Source of the DNA: an uncultured Saprospiraceae bacterium
GTDB lineage: Bacteria > Bacteroidota > Bacteroidia > Chitinophagales > Saprospiraceae
Direction of reading: 5' to 3'
Length of the DNA: 64,000 nucleotides
NCBI GenBank assembly: GCA_938016265.1
Contig: CALLWB010000050.1
Coordinates: forward strand, 88,093 to 152,092
Part shown: piece after piece, positions 9,249 to 17,875 of the stretch
Position numbering within the stretch: the first letter of the stretch is position 1
Layout: every line of letters begins with the position of its first letter
Notes under the pieces: generated by a model
Seen by the model: only the letters and a program-made list of their open reading frames with translations
Database searches by the model: none
Told to the model about the DNA's origin: nothing
Made by a program: the position numbers and the translations under genes

Positions 9249-10844
9249 TTATTTTATGTAATCATACGCCTCCAACGTCAAAAACTCAGGAAAATCAATG
9301 GCCGAAATGAGATTTACAAATATGACTTCTGCATCTTCGAACCTACCATTTTCAAAGGCGGGTTTGCCGACATAATCTTGGAGTTTTGCCAATTCCTCGG
9401 GGATTAACTTTTTCACGAAGTCGAGTGAAACAGTTTTGCCGTCCTCCGTTTTGGCATTATTCCTTATCCATTGCCATAATTGAGCGCGACTTATTTCTGC
9501 CGTCGCTGCATCTTCCATTTTGTTGTAGATGGCTGCTGCACCATTACCACGTAGCCAGTTTTCGATGTAAAGGATTCCTACATTAATATTCTCTCTTACT
9601 CCGTCCTCTGTAATTGTTCCTTCTGGTACCTTCAATAAATCGGAGGCATTTACAACTACATCCCATCTTTTGTTGTCAATATTATTAGGATTGGGCATGT
9701 GTTTATTAAAGGTATCTAGCGCCAATTGGACAAGGCCAGGGTGAGCGACCCAAGTACCATCGTGTCCATTTTCTGCTTCTCGTTGTTTGTCTATCTGCAC
9801 CTTATTGAAGGCGGCTTTGTTTGCTGCCTCGTCATTTTTTACGGGTATTTGTGCAGCCATTCCTCCCATCGCATGAATCCCGCGTCGGTGGCAAGTCTGT
9901 ATCACTAATTGGGAATAGGCTTTCATACAGTGGACATCCATCCCCACTTGCGCCCGATCAGGCATGACAAATTTTGGGTTTTTGCTGAACCGTTTGATAA
10001 TCGAAAATATATAGTCCCACCGGCCACAATTCAATCCTGCTGAATGGTCTTTTAGTTCCCATAATATTTCATTCATTTCAAATGAAGCTAGAATGGTTTC
10101 CAATAATACGGTAGCCCGGATGGATCCTTGTGGTATGTTTAATGTTTTTTGAGCAAAGACAAATACATCATTCCAAAGCCGGGCTTCAAGGTGGCTTTCC
10201 AGTTTTGGCAAATAAAAGTAAACCCCACTGCCTTTCTTCAGTCTGGTAGGAGCATTGTGGAAAAAGTACAGCCCAAAGTCTACTAGTGCTCCACTGATTG
10301 GTTGACCATCAACAAGGATATTTTTTTCAAGGAGGTGCCAGCCTCTTGGTCGTACCATAAGTGTGGCAACGTTGTCATTTAGTTGGTAAGTTTTGTTTTT
10401 TGTTGGGTGTTGGAAGGAAATTGTGCCTAAGTTGGCATCTCTGAGGTTGATTTGTCCTTCGATGATGTTTGCCCAGGTGGGCGAATTGGAATCCTCGAAA
10501 TCTGCCATAAATACTTTTGCCCCTGAATTTAGTGCATTGATGATCATTTTTCGATCTACGGGTCCTGTGATTTCTACTCTACGGTCTACAAGGTCATGTG
10601 GTATTGGTGCTACTGTCCAATCTGACGTTCTGATATTTTTGGTGTGTGGGAGAAAGTCAGGTAATTCTCCTTCATCAAATTTTGCTTGTCGTTTTGCTCG
10701 ATTTAATAAAAGCTGCCTCCTCTTTTGATCAAACTCAACATGCAGTTTTGCTATAAATGCTAGCGCTGCAGGTGTTAATATTTCTTCATAGGCTGGAGAT
10801 AGATTCCCTAAAATTTCAATTGAGTTAGTGAGTGTAGTATTCAT
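9249..10844 (-). CDS. aceB: Malate synthase A
   Basis: I place the start at the ATG giving MNTTLTNSIEIL (531 residues, the normal size for malate synthase A). The longer frame adds 18 residues that would run through the promoter palindromes, so it is unlikely. Family hallmarks include VFMADFEDSNSPTW (the malate synthase signature region), DRKMIINALNSG, LMVRPRGWHL, a TVLLETILASFEMNEIL stretch with catalytic-site acidic residues, and GLNCGRWDYIFS. It condenses glyoxylate with acetyl-CoA to malate. It is first in the operon with DUF2332 and aceA, giving a complete glyoxylate bypass for growth on acetate or lipids. Confidence 0.96.
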   Translation of the reverse strand: MNTTLTNSIEILGNLSPAYEEILTPAALAFIAKLHVEFDQKRRQLLLNRAKRQAKFDEGELPDFLPHTKNIRTSDWTVAPIPHDLVDRRVEITGPVDRKMIINALNSGAKVFMADFEDSNSPTWANIIEGQINLRDANLGTISFQHPTKNKTYQLNDNVATLMVRPRGWHLLEKNILVDGQPISGALVDFGLYFFHNAPTRLKKGSGVYFYLPKLESHLEARLWNDVFVFAQKTLNIPQGSIRATVLLETILASFEMNEILWELKDHSAGLNCGRWDYIFSIIKRFSKNPKFVMPDRAQVGMDVHCMKAYSQLVIQTCHRRGIHAMGGMAAQIPVKNDEAANKAAFNKVQIDKQREAENGHDGTWVAHPGLVQLALDTFNKHMPNPNNIDNKRWDVVVNASDLLKVPEGTITEDGVRENINVGILYIENWLRGNGAAAIYNKMEDAATAEISRAQLWQWIRNNAKTEDGKTVSLDFVKKLIPEELAKLQDYVGKPAFENGRFEDAEVIFVNLISAIDFPEFLTLEAYDYIK

Positions 10845-10867
10845 CAAACAAGTTAAAAAAACAAAAA

Positions 10868-10879
10868 GCGAATATTCGC
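10868..10879. promoter_or_regulatory. Operator-like palindrome, proximal copy (GCGAATATTCGC)
   Basis: A perfect 12-bp palindrome lies 24 bases upstream of the aceB ATG and just downstream of the predicted -7 box. An identical copy occurs 34 bp away. Two identical perfect palindromes flanking a promoter core suggest binding sites for a dimeric regulator of the glyoxylate operon; the regulator is not encoded in this window. Confidence 0.75.
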
Positions 10880-10884
10880 CAATC

Positions 10885-10916
10885 CAAATGTATGACATTT
10901 AGCGAATATTCGCAAC
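10885..10916 (-). promoter_or_regulatory. Predicted aceB promoter of Bacteroidota type
   Basis: On the minus strand, TACATTTG (10885-10892) matches the Bacteroidota -7 consensus TAnnTTTG. GTTG (10913-10916) is a plausible -33 element (consensus TTTG) with a 20-base spacer. The core lies between the two GCGAATATTCGC palindromes, the distal one filling the spacer next to the -33 element and the proximal one lying near the expected transcription start. Confidence 0.65.
10902..10913. promoter_or_regulatory. Operator-like palindrome, distal copy (GCGAATATTCGC)
   Basis: This is the second perfect copy of the 12-bp palindrome, overlapping the edge of the putative -33 element of aceB. Occupancy here would be expected to block polymerase access. 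Confidence 0.75.
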
Positions 10917-11299
10917 CCCTAATTCAAAAAAGTACGCTCTTCTCTAATATTTTATTTTATTCAATACAGTTTTCAATGCGCATGTCCTGACATTTAGTGC
11001 CGTACAACACACTGTTTACTATTAAAATTTAATTCTGTTTAATAAATAACCATTACCTACACTACGTAACACACTAACAAACAACAAGGATTGCTCAAAA
11101 AAACATTTTGCCAAAAGATAATTTGCCATTATTCCATTTTTTATACATTTAATTCTTTAACATTGATTAGGGGTAATAAATTATGTTTGTGTCTCATTTA
11201 GTGTCACGCAAGACGCAGCAAAACTGTCCAATTAACATCTTTTAACAAAAAATTAACTTTTTTAAACAACATTGAACTCAATAATTATAAATAAAAATA
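10914..11299. other. Intergenic region between the aceB and M43 protease promoters
   Basis: No coding potential is seen beyond shadows. The stretch is AT-rich and separates two divergent transcription units: the glyoxylate operon to the left and the metalloprotease to the right. Confidence 0.5.
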
Positions 11300-11307
11300 T
11301 ATTTTTG
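11300..11307 (+). promoter_or_regulatory. Predicted -7 box (TATTTTTG) of the M43 protease gene
   Basis: The word matches TAnnTTTG 53 bases before the ATG. An ATTG 25 bases upstream is a poor -33 candidate with long spacing, so only the -7 element is called. Confidence 0.45.
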
Positions 11308-11360
11308 CAGGCGAACTTTTTACCAAACTTTATTTCACCTAACTACCTTAACTCAAAATT

Positions 11361-13772
11361 ATGAAAAATTTCTCCTTGGCACTACTTGCCATCTTTGTTG
11401 TCTTAAGTACAACCCTTTTTGCCCAACAAAGAAACTGTGCCTCTATGGACAATCTAGCCTACAGACAGGCAAATGATCCAGGACTTTTAGACAGAATGGA
11501 AGCTATCGAACGGTTTACCAACGACTTCGCTCAAGCACCCAACAACCAGCGCGCGGTAGTAACTATCCCAGTTGTTTTCCATATTGTTTACAGAACTAAT
11601 GCAGAAAACATTAGTACTGCTCAGATCATGTCTCAACTAGAAGTACTGAACGATGACTTTAGAAGATTAAATACGGACGCAGACAATACCTGGTCTCAAG
11701 CAGCAGATACCGAAATTCAATTTTGCCTGGCAACTGTTGATCCTAACGGGAATCCAACAACAGGAATAACCAGAACTTCTACTTCTGTAAATGGTTTTGG
11801 AACTAATGATGCCGTAAAATTTAACTCCCAAGGAGGAAAAGATGCCTGGCCAGCAGATAAATACATGAATTTTTGGGTATGTAATATTGGCGGAGGAATA
11901 CTTGGATATGCACAATTCCCAGGAGGAAACCCTGCTACTGATGGAATTGTTTGTGGATCTACTTATACAGGATCTACAGGAACAGCTACTGCCCCATTCA
12001 ACCTAGGAAGAACAGCGACACATGAAGTAGGTCACTATTTAAATCTTCGCCACATTTGGGGTGATGGAAACTGTAATGCTGACGATTTTGTAGCTGACAC
12101 ACCTACTTCAGACGCCTCCAATGGAGGTTGCGCGGTAGGACATGTATCGTGCAGTTCCGTTGATATGGTTCAGAACTATATGGACTATTCAGATGATGCT
12201 TGTATGAATTTGTTTACTCAAGGACAAAAAACTAGAATGCAAGCAGTATTCGCTCCCGGAGGAGCGCGTTTTTCTTTAGGCAATTCTACTGCTTGTGGTG
12301 CTGCACCTACTCCAACATGTAATGATGGAATCCAAAATGGAAATGAGACTGGTGTAGACTGTGGAGGAAACACTTGTCCTGCATGCCCAGTAACTCCTAC
12401 TTGTAATGATGGCCAGCAAAACGGCGACGAGACAGGAGTAGATTGTGGCGGTTCTTCTTGCCCAGCTTGTCCTTGTAATGGTTCATTAGTAACAGTAAAT
12501 ATTCTTTCAGATAATTATGGTTCTGAAACTACGTGGACACTCAAAAATTCATCTGGTACTACAGTTGCTTCTGGCGGCCCTTATGCAAATAACACTTCTT
12601 ACTCTACTTCATACTGTCTTCCTGATGGATGCTATGACTTTACTATAAATGATTCTTATGGAGATGGTATTTGCTGTGGTTATGGCAATGGATCTTACTC
12701 TGTAACATCTGGAGGAGCGACACAAGCATCTGGTGGTTCATTTGGCTCTCAAGAAATCACGAATTTCTGTGTAGGAGGTTCTACTGCTCCAACTTGTAAT
12801 GATGGTATCCAAAACGGAACAGAAACTGGTGTTGACTGCGGTGGTTCTTGCCCTGCCTGCCCTGTTACTCCAACCTGTAATGATGGTATTCAAAACGGAA
12901 CAGAGACTGGTGTTGACTGCGGTGGCACTTGCCCTGCTTGCCCAACAGGTGGTGGTTGTGATGACATCGATTACCAAACCTTTGAGTCTGGATGGGGAAT
13001 CTGGAATGATGGCGGATCTGACGTAAGAAGAAGTTCTTCAGATGCAAATTATGCCATTGGCACCTATTGTGTAAGATTACGAGATAACTCAGGTAGTGCT
13101 TCTTCAATGACAACCGACAACCTTGCTCTTGGCAGTTATAATGAAGTAACCATTGAATTTTCTTATTACGCAAGAAGTATGGAAAATGGAGAGGACTTTG
13201 CTGTAGATGCTTCTACTAATGGAGGTTCAAGTTGGTTCTCAAATATCAAAAACTGGACAAGAGGAGTAGACTTCAATAATAATGGAAGATATGACGGCAC
13301 AGTAACTATTGTGGGTACTTTCACCAACACTACTAAATTTAGAATACGTTGCGATGCTTCTGGAAATAGTGACTGGATCTATGTGGATAATGTAAGCATT
13401 TCCGCTTGCTCTGCAGCTAGACAAGATGGTTCTAATGTTGTTTACTTACCAACAACAACTCCTCAGCCTGACAACAATCTAACCGATGTGTTCAGAGAAA
13501 CAGAAGAGGAGTTATCGATTTCTGATTTGAACTTATTCCCGAATCCAACAACTGGAAACCTAACAGTAGCTTTCGATATGGAGGAAGCTGCTAAACTTGA
13601 TTTCATGATTGTTGACTTAACAGGAAAAGTAGTTCGTCAGGAAGTGATGAGTCTAGATGCTGGTGAGCAGCAAGTCAAAGTAAATGGCAACGACCTTGCT
13701 CCTGGGTATTACTTTGTACACTTAGTAAATGGAAAAGAAAGAGTTTCAGGCAAATTCGTTATCGTACGATAA
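11361..13772 (+). CDS. Secreted M43 (PAPP-A-like) zinc metalloprotease with T9SS type A sorting domain
   Basis: The 803-residue preproprotein has a signal peptide (1-21, ending LFAQ) and a short propeptide. The M43 catalytic domain (about 60-300) has the zinc motif HEVGHYLNLRH (H221, H225, H231; E222 catalytic) and the Met-turn at M274 in QNYMDYSDD. Cysteine-rich units CNDGxQNGxETGVDCGG follow, two at 320-371 and two at 479-527. Between them is a roughly 100-residue domain with CLPDGCYDF and DSYGDGICC (about 375-470). A jelly-roll-like module (about 535-683, FESGWGIWNDGG to YVDNVSISAC) and the C-terminal type A sorting domain LNLFPNPTTGNL (723 to the end) complete it. It should be secreted and surface-attached or released. 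The 2814-residue gene at 35.4 kb is a direct, expanded relative. Confidence 0.93.
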   Translation: MKNFSLALLAIFVVLSTTLFAQQRNCASMDNLAYRQANDPGLLDRMEAIERFTNDFAQAPNNQRAVVTIPVVFHIVYRTNAENISTAQIMSQLEVLNDDFRRLNTDADNTWSQAADTEIQFCLATVDPNGNPTTGITRTSTSVNGFGTNDAVKFNSQGGKDAWPADKYMNFWVCNIGGGILGYAQFPGGNPATDGIVCGSTYTGSTGTATAPFNLGRTATHEVGHYLNLRHIWGDGNCNADDFVADTPTSDASNGGCAVGHVSCSSVDMVQNYMDYSDDACMNLFTQGQKTRMQAVFAPGGARFSLGNSTACGAAPTPTCNDGIQNGNETGVDCGGNTCPACPVTPTCNDGQQNGDETGVDCGGSSCPACPCNGSLVTVNILSDNYGSETTWTLKNSSGTTVASGGPYANNTSYSTSYCLPDGCYDFTINDSYGDGICCGYGNGSYSVTSGGATQASGGSFGSQEITNFCVGGSTAPTCNDGIQNGTETGVDCGGSCPACPVTPTCNDGIQNGTETGVDCGGTCPACPTGGGCDDIDYQTFESGWGIWNDGGSDVRRSSSDANYAIGTYCVRLRDNSGSASSMTTDNLALGSYNEVTIEFSYYARSMENGEDFAVDASTNGGSSWFSNIKNWTRGVDFNNNGRYDGTVTIVGTFTNTTKFRIRCDASGNSDWIYVDNVSISACSAARQDGSNVVYLPTTTPQPDNNLTDVFRETEEELSISDLNLFPNPTTGNLTVAFDMEEAAKLDFMIVDLTGKVVRQEVMSLDAGEQQVKVNGNDLAPGYYFVHLVNGKERVSGKFVIVR

Positions 13773-13797
13773 GCACTGAACTGAATTAACTTATAGT

Positions 13798-13833
13798 AAA
13801 GGCCTTCCTGATTTATTGGGGAGGCCTTTTTTT
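13798..13833 (+). terminator. Intrinsic terminator after the M43 protease gene
   Basis: AAAGGCCTTCC pairs with GGGAGGCCTTT (one G-T pair) around a short loop and runs into a seven-T tract, 25 bases after the stop. Confidence 0.9.
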
Positions 13834-13888
13834 GTTGTAGAGGGACTTATTTTAATTGAAATACATTACATTAGTGAAAATTTGATTG

Positions 13889-14422
13889 ATGCCTACAATT
13901 CTCATTATATTAATTTTTGTTATAGTTTTTGCTGTGCTTGTTGGTATTTTGCTAGCCTTGTTCCTTCCGGCAAATTGGAAAACGGAAACAGACATCACTG
14001 TCAAGGCGACAGCAAAACAAGTATTCCATCAGATAAATAAAAGTAAAAACTGGCAAAACTGGACCGTTTGGAGTCCTGTATATGATGAGACGATTGCTAT
14101 CGAACTAGGAGAAGAACAGGATGGGCTTGGGGCGATTCAAACCTGGAAAAACACGCAAATGAATGGTATCATGACCATTGTGGAGAGCAAAACGGATGAA
14201 GCAGTACAGTTTCATTTTGATCTGGAATCTCATCGATTTATTATTTATTCGAGAATGATTCTGCAACCTGTTGACGATCAGGTAAAAATAATCTGGACGT
14301 CCAAATACAGCCAGGAAGGGATCAACCCTTTTGAACGCCTGCAAGGAATAGCTCTAAAAAAATTGATGCTGAATAATAAGCAGATTAGCCTGAGCAGACT
14401 GAAGTCCTTTCTGGAGTCTTAG
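13889..14422 (+). CDS. Membrane-anchored SRPBCC (polyketide cyclase/START-like) protein
   Basis: The ATG at 13889 gives MPTILIILIFVIVFAVLVG, a single N-terminal membrane helix (about 2-26) ending ALFLPANWKTE; the computed frame starts one codon earlier at TTG. The soluble part (about 30-177) has the SRPBCC layout: an opening strand TDITVKATAKQVFHQINKSK, NWTVWSPVYDE, the central beta-sheet, and a final long helix (KKLMLNNKQISLSRLKSFLE). SRPBCC domains bind hydrophobic ligands in a helix-grip cavity; the ligand here is unknown. The gene stands alone behind the protease terminator. Confidence 0.7.
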   Translation: MPTILIILIFVIVFAVLVGILLALFLPANWKTETDITVKATAKQVFHQINKSKNWQNWTVWSPVYDETIAIELGEEQDGLGAIQTWKNTQMNGIMTIVESKTDEAVQFHFDLESHRFIIYSRMILQPVDDQVKIIWTSKYSQEGINPFERLQGIALKKLMLNNKQISLSRLKSFLES

Positions 14423-14440
14423 ATTTTCCTTTTTAAAACT

Positions 14441-14528
14441 GCAAAGGCGCAAAGTTTTATCGTTTGGGGATGGATGATCATGTTGGATGTAAATGTCTAT
14501 TTAAACGCAGAGGAGCTGGGGCGCAGAG
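14441..14528. repeat. Remnants of GCAAAGGCGCAAAG / GCAGAG-type intergenic repeats
   Basis: The gap between two gene ends contains GCAAAGGCGCAAAG (14441-14454) and CGCAGAGGAGCTGGGGCGCAGAG (14505-14528 region), two related words that resemble dispersed intergenic repeats seen in many Bacteroidota. They do not form a clear hairpin. Function is unknown. Confidence 0.35.
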
Positions 14529-14657
14529 TTATTTTTGTAATAGTGATGATGGATCGCGCTGTGTTAACCGCCATCGCAGTTCCTTTCGCTTTTTGAACTG
14601 CCGAAAGTCGGACCACCTTCAACACCCTTCGAGATCGTGAAGGAATCCGTTACCAAT

Positions 14658-15770
14658 TTACAATACCTCCTTTAACGACTGCAAGCAATAATCTACATTT
14701 TCGCGGCGGGCGCTATAGCCCATCAGTCCGACACGCCAGAGTTTTCCAGCAAAATCGCCTAAGCCACCACCAACTTCCAAATTATAATCCTCCAACAACC
14801 GTTTTCTAATAGGAGCTTCTTCCAACCCTTCGGGTAAGAATACGGCATTAAGTTGAGGCAATCGACAATCAGCAGGTACCAAGTAACTAAACCCTAAACC
14901 TTCCAGGCCGTCTCTTAAGACAACATGCATCTCCTGATGCCGATTCCACCGGTTTTCAAGACCTTCCTCCTTCAACATCAGCAAGGCTTCGTGCATCGAA
15001 TATAGTGCATTGACGGGAGCAGTATGGTGGTAGGATCGCTTCACACCTCCTCCCCAATATTGCATCACAAGCGTCAAATCAAGAAACCAACTTGCGACTT
15101 TTGTCTTTCGGTTTTTTATTGCTTCAACTGCCCTAGGGCTTATCGTGATTGGTGAAAGTCCGGGCGTACAGGACAGACACTTCTGACTACCAGAGTACAC
15201 TGCATCCATGCCCCATTCATCCACCAATGTCGGAATCCCTCCTAAGGAAGTTACCGTATCAACTATCGTAAGGCAGTCATACTCTTTTGCCAGTTTGCAG
15301 AGCGCTTTGGCGTCTGACTCTACCCCAGTCGAGGTTTCCGCATGTACAAAAGCCAGAATTTTGGAGTCGGGGTTTTCTTTTAGGGCGGCCTCTACTTTTT
15401 GAATGCTGACTGGCTTGCCCCAATCATCCATTACCATGATCGCAGTTCCACCGTACCGCTCCACATTTTCTTTCATTCTGCCTCCAAATACACCGTTTTG
15501 GCAAACAATTACCTTATCACCAGGTTCAATCAAATTGACAAAACAAGTTTCCATCCCAGCAGAACCAGGCCCTGACACGATCATGGTCAGTTCATTCTCT
15601 GTTTGGAAGGCGTATTTTGTCAGTTGTTTTACCTCATCCATCATACGGACAAACTCTGGGTCTAAATGCCCTATGGTGTGTCTCGACAACGCCTTCAATA
15701 CTCTTGGGTCAATATCTGATGGCCCAGGACCGAGTAATCTTCTTTTTGGCGGGTCAAATTGTTGAATCAT
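14658..15770 (-). CDS. Class V aminotransferase, alanine-glyoxylate / serine-pyruvate type
   Basis: The 370-residue PLP enzyme opens with LLGPGPSDIDPRVLKALS and HTIGHLDPEF, both typical of AGXT-like proteins. It has the cofactor-contact aspartate in TIVDTVTSLGG (D171) and the Schiff-base lysine K197 in YSGSQKCL. It should transfer an amino group from alanine or serine to glyoxylate, giving glycine and a keto acid; serine-pyruvate activity is an alternative within the same family. It lies about 4 kb from the glyoxylate operon, on the same strand, which fits a role in handling glyoxylate, although the two are not co-transcribed. It follows pepP with a 48-base gap. Confidence 0.88.
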   Translation of the reverse strand: MIQQFDPPKRRLLGPGPSDIDPRVLKALSRHTIGHLDPEFVRMMDEVKQLTKYAFQTENELTMIVSGPGSAGMETCFVNLIEPGDKVIVCQNGVFGGRMKENVERYGGTAIMVMDDWGKPVSIQKVEAALKENPDSKILAFVHAETSTGVESDAKALCKLAKEYDCLTIVDTVTSLGGIPTLVDEWGMDAVYSGSQKCLSCTPGLSPITISPRAVEAIKNRKTKVASWFLDLTLVMQYWGGGVKRSYHHTAPVNALYSMHEALLMLKEEGLENRWNRHQEMHVVLRDGLEGLGFSYLVPADCRLPQLNAVFLPEGLEEAPIRKRLLEDYNLEVGGGLGDFAGKLWRVGLMGYSARRENVDYCLQSLKEVL

Positions 15771-15818
15771 TAGTTGTTATTGAGTTATTCAGTGTATTAG
15801 GTATTGAGTTATTAACAA

Positions 15819-17105
15819 CTATCCCATAAGCTCTTCGATTTCTTCAGCATCAATTGGGATATTGGCCATTAGGTCTACTGGATCCTTGCTAGTAATCAGA
15901 ATATCATTTTCAAGTCGGATGCCGAGGTCTTCTTCAGGGATGTAGATGCCAGGTTCGCAAGTAAATACCATCCCTTCCTGGGTGTCGCAGTAGCGTTCCA
16001 TCAGATCATGGACGTCTAGTCCTAGATGATGGGAGGTGCCGTGCATGAAGTATTTTTTGTAGGCGGGCATTTTAGGGTCTTGTTTTTTTACATCATGTTT
16101 ATCAATCAGCCCTAATTCGATCAGTTGTCCTTCCATTACTTTGCCGACTTCTTTGTGGTATTTTATCAGATTGGTGCCCGGTCGTAGCATATTGGTGGCT
16201 TCTTTCATTACATGATGGACGGCGTTGTAAACTGCTTTTTGTCTATCTGTAAATTTTCCGCTCACAGGGATCGAACGACTGAGATCTGCCGTATAATTGG
16301 CGTACTCTGCGCCGAAATCCATCAATAGCACATCGCCCGGTTTGCACTGTAGATTGTTATCAATATAATGAAGTACACAAGCGTTTGCCCCACTCGCAAC
16401 AATCGGAGTATAGCCGTGTCCGTTCGCCCGGTTGAATAGAAACTCATGGGTAATTTCTGCTTCGATTTGGTATTCCCAAACGCCAGGTTTTACAAAATTT
16501 AGTATTCTTCTGAATGCTTTTTCGGTAATGTTGCAGCAATGTTGCAGCAATTGGACTTCGTGTTTGCTCTTGATCATGGCCAGCTTTTTCATGATTGGCT
16601 GGGCACGGAGAATATTGTGTGCGGGGTATTGGCTTCGAATTTTCTGCGCAAAACGGTGGTCCCGAGTTTTAACGTCGGTTAAAAACCGATCATTCTCATT
16701 CAAATTAAGATAAATATTGTCTGCCAGATTGATCATCTCATTTAGCGGAGCATCCATATCGTCCAACCAGATTACTCTTTCGATCCCAGAGGTTTCTGTA
16801 GCCTCTTCTTTTGTATACTTATGTCCTTCCCAAACTGCAATGTGCTTGTTGGTTTTTTTAATGAATAACACCTCTTCAAACCCTTCTTTCACGCAATTTG
16901 GATAGATTACAAGGACCGATTCCTCCTGATCAATTCCGCATAAATGAAACAAGTCTGAGTTTTGACGAAACGGAAAAAAACAATCTCCGTTCCTAGGCAT
17001 CATATCATTAGAATTGAAGATGGCAATCGAATTCGGCTTCATTTGCTCAACAAATCTTTTACGATTTAGAATGAACAATTCTTTATTGATTGGTTCGTAT
17101 TTCAT
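15819..17105 (-). CDS. pepP: Xaa-Pro aminopeptidase (M24B)
   Basis: The 428-residue protein has an N-terminal AMP_N-type domain (about 1-150) and the pita-bread catalytic domain. The five dinuclear metal ligands are visible: D263 (LMDFGAE), D274 (YTADLSR), H359 (HGTSHHLGLDVHD), E384 (TCEPGIYI) and E399 (IRLEN). It removes N-terminal residues preceding proline in the cytoplasm. It sits between hpt (79-base gap) and the aminotransferase (48-base gap) on the same strand and may be co-transcribed with them. The double HH before LGLDVHD replaces the usual His-x of other PepP proteins and does not remove a ligand. Confidence 0.94.
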   Translation of the reverse strand: MKYEPINKELFILNRKRFVEQMKPNSIAIFNSNDMMPRNGDCFFPFRQNSDLFHLCGIDQEESVLVIYPNCVKEGFEEVLFIKKTNKHIAVWEGHKYTKEEATETSGIERVIWLDDMDAPLNEMINLADNIYLNLNENDRFLTDVKTRDHRFAQKIRSQYPAHNILRAQPIMKKLAMIKSKHEVQLLQHCCNITEKAFRRILNFVKPGVWEYQIEAEITHEFLFNRANGHGYTPIVASGANACVLHYIDNNLQCKPGDVLLMDFGAEYANYTADLSRSIPVSGKFTDRQKAVYNAVHHVMKEATNMLRPGTNLIKYHKEVGKVMEGQLIELGLIDKHDVKKQDPKMPAYKKYFMHGTSHHLGLDVHDLMERYCDTQEGMVFTCEPGIYIPEEDLGIRLENDILITSKDPVDLMANIPIDAEEIEELMG

Positions 17106-17184
17106 ATTGTTATAAAGTTATTGAGTGTACTTGGTTGTTAAGTTGTTATGTAGTAAGTCGAATGTGTCCCTAGAAACTTAGTAA

Positions 17185-17727
17185 CTACTCTGCAAGTTGA
17201 TAGATATCCTTGTAGTTTCGGCCAAACCCATCGTAATCTAAGCCATAGCCAATTACAAATTTGTTAGGAATTTCGAAGCCAACAAAGTCAATGGGTAAAT
17301 CGTATTGTAGCGCATCTGGCTTGTAGAGCAGTGTGGCTAGAGAAATCGATTTGGGTTCTTGTTTTTGGAGAAGTGGGATAAATTCGCTCAATGTTTTTCC
17401 AGTATCAACAATGTCTTCCAGAATAATCACTTCACGTCCCTTAAGGCCTCCCTCTTCCAGTCCTAGCAATTGGCGGACTTCACCGGAAGACTCCACGCCC
17501 TCATAACTGGCTAATTTTACAAAAGTTATCTCACAATCGAATTCCAGATGTTTGAATACATCTGCTGCAAACATAAACGCGCCATTTAAGATGGCCAGAA
17601 AAACAGGCTCTGTTCCTTCGTAGCGGGCTTTTAGTTTTTCGCAGAGTTCGTGGATGTGTGCTTCAATTTTTTGGTTTTCAATGAAAATTTTGAAGTATTT
17701 GTCTTTTACTTTTACGGGAGCACTCAT
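17185..17727 (-). CDS. hpt: Hypoxanthine phosphoribosyltransferase
   Basis: The start is set at the ATG giving MSAPVKVKDKYF (180 residues); the computed frame adds 19 unconserved residues. The PRPP-binding loop VIILEDIVDTGKTLSEF and the FAILNGAF-like loop (PVFLAILNGAFMFAADVFKH) identify it, with a C-terminal purine-contact region PIDFVGFEIPNKFVIGYG and DYDGFGRN. It salvages hypoxanthine and guanine with PRPP. A TAnnTTTG-like word lies 33 bases upstream, inside the T-tract of the preceding terminator. Confidence 0.95.
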   Translation of the reverse strand: MSAPVKVKDKYFKIFIENQKIEAHIHELCEKLKARYEGTEPVFLAILNGAFMFAADVFKHLEFDCEITFVKLASYEGVESSGEVRQLLGLEEGGLKGREVIILEDIVDTGKTLSEFIPLLQKQEPKSISLATLLYKPDALQYDLPIDFVGFEIPNKFVIGYGLDYDGFGRNYKDIYQLAE

Positions 17728-17759
17728 CGTTTTGCTTTTAATAAAGGTGATAGGATGTG

Positions 17760-17767
17760 CAAAAATA
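17760..17767 (-). promoter_or_regulatory. Possible hpt -7 box (TATTTTTG) embedded in a terminator T-tract
   Basis: The minus strand reads TATTTTTG 33 bases before the hpt ATG, matching TAnnTTTG, but it falls inside a long A/T run where chance matches are easy. No -33 element is evident at the usual spacing. Confidence 0.3.
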
Positions 17768-17821
17768 AAAAAAAGAAAGTGCAAAACCCTGAGTAGTTAC
17801 TAACAAGGTAAAGCACTTTCT
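17763..17821 (-). terminator. Intrinsic terminator of the LysM/GH73 gene
   Basis: On the minus strand, AGAAAGTGC (17813-17821) pairs with GCACTTTCT (17774-17782) around a roughly 30-base loop and is followed by eight or more T residues. It lies 55 bases after the stop of the 17876-19063 gene. Confidence 0.75.
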
Positions 17822-17875
17822 ATCGCACCCGGTTTGTTTCTGGAAAATGGGTGACCTATTTCCAGGCTTTCGGTA

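Noticed and set aside
10845..10898. N-terminal extension of aceB to the outer ATG
   Set aside because: It would put coding sequence across the promoter -7 box and one palindrome, and the extra 18 residues are not typical of malate synthase.
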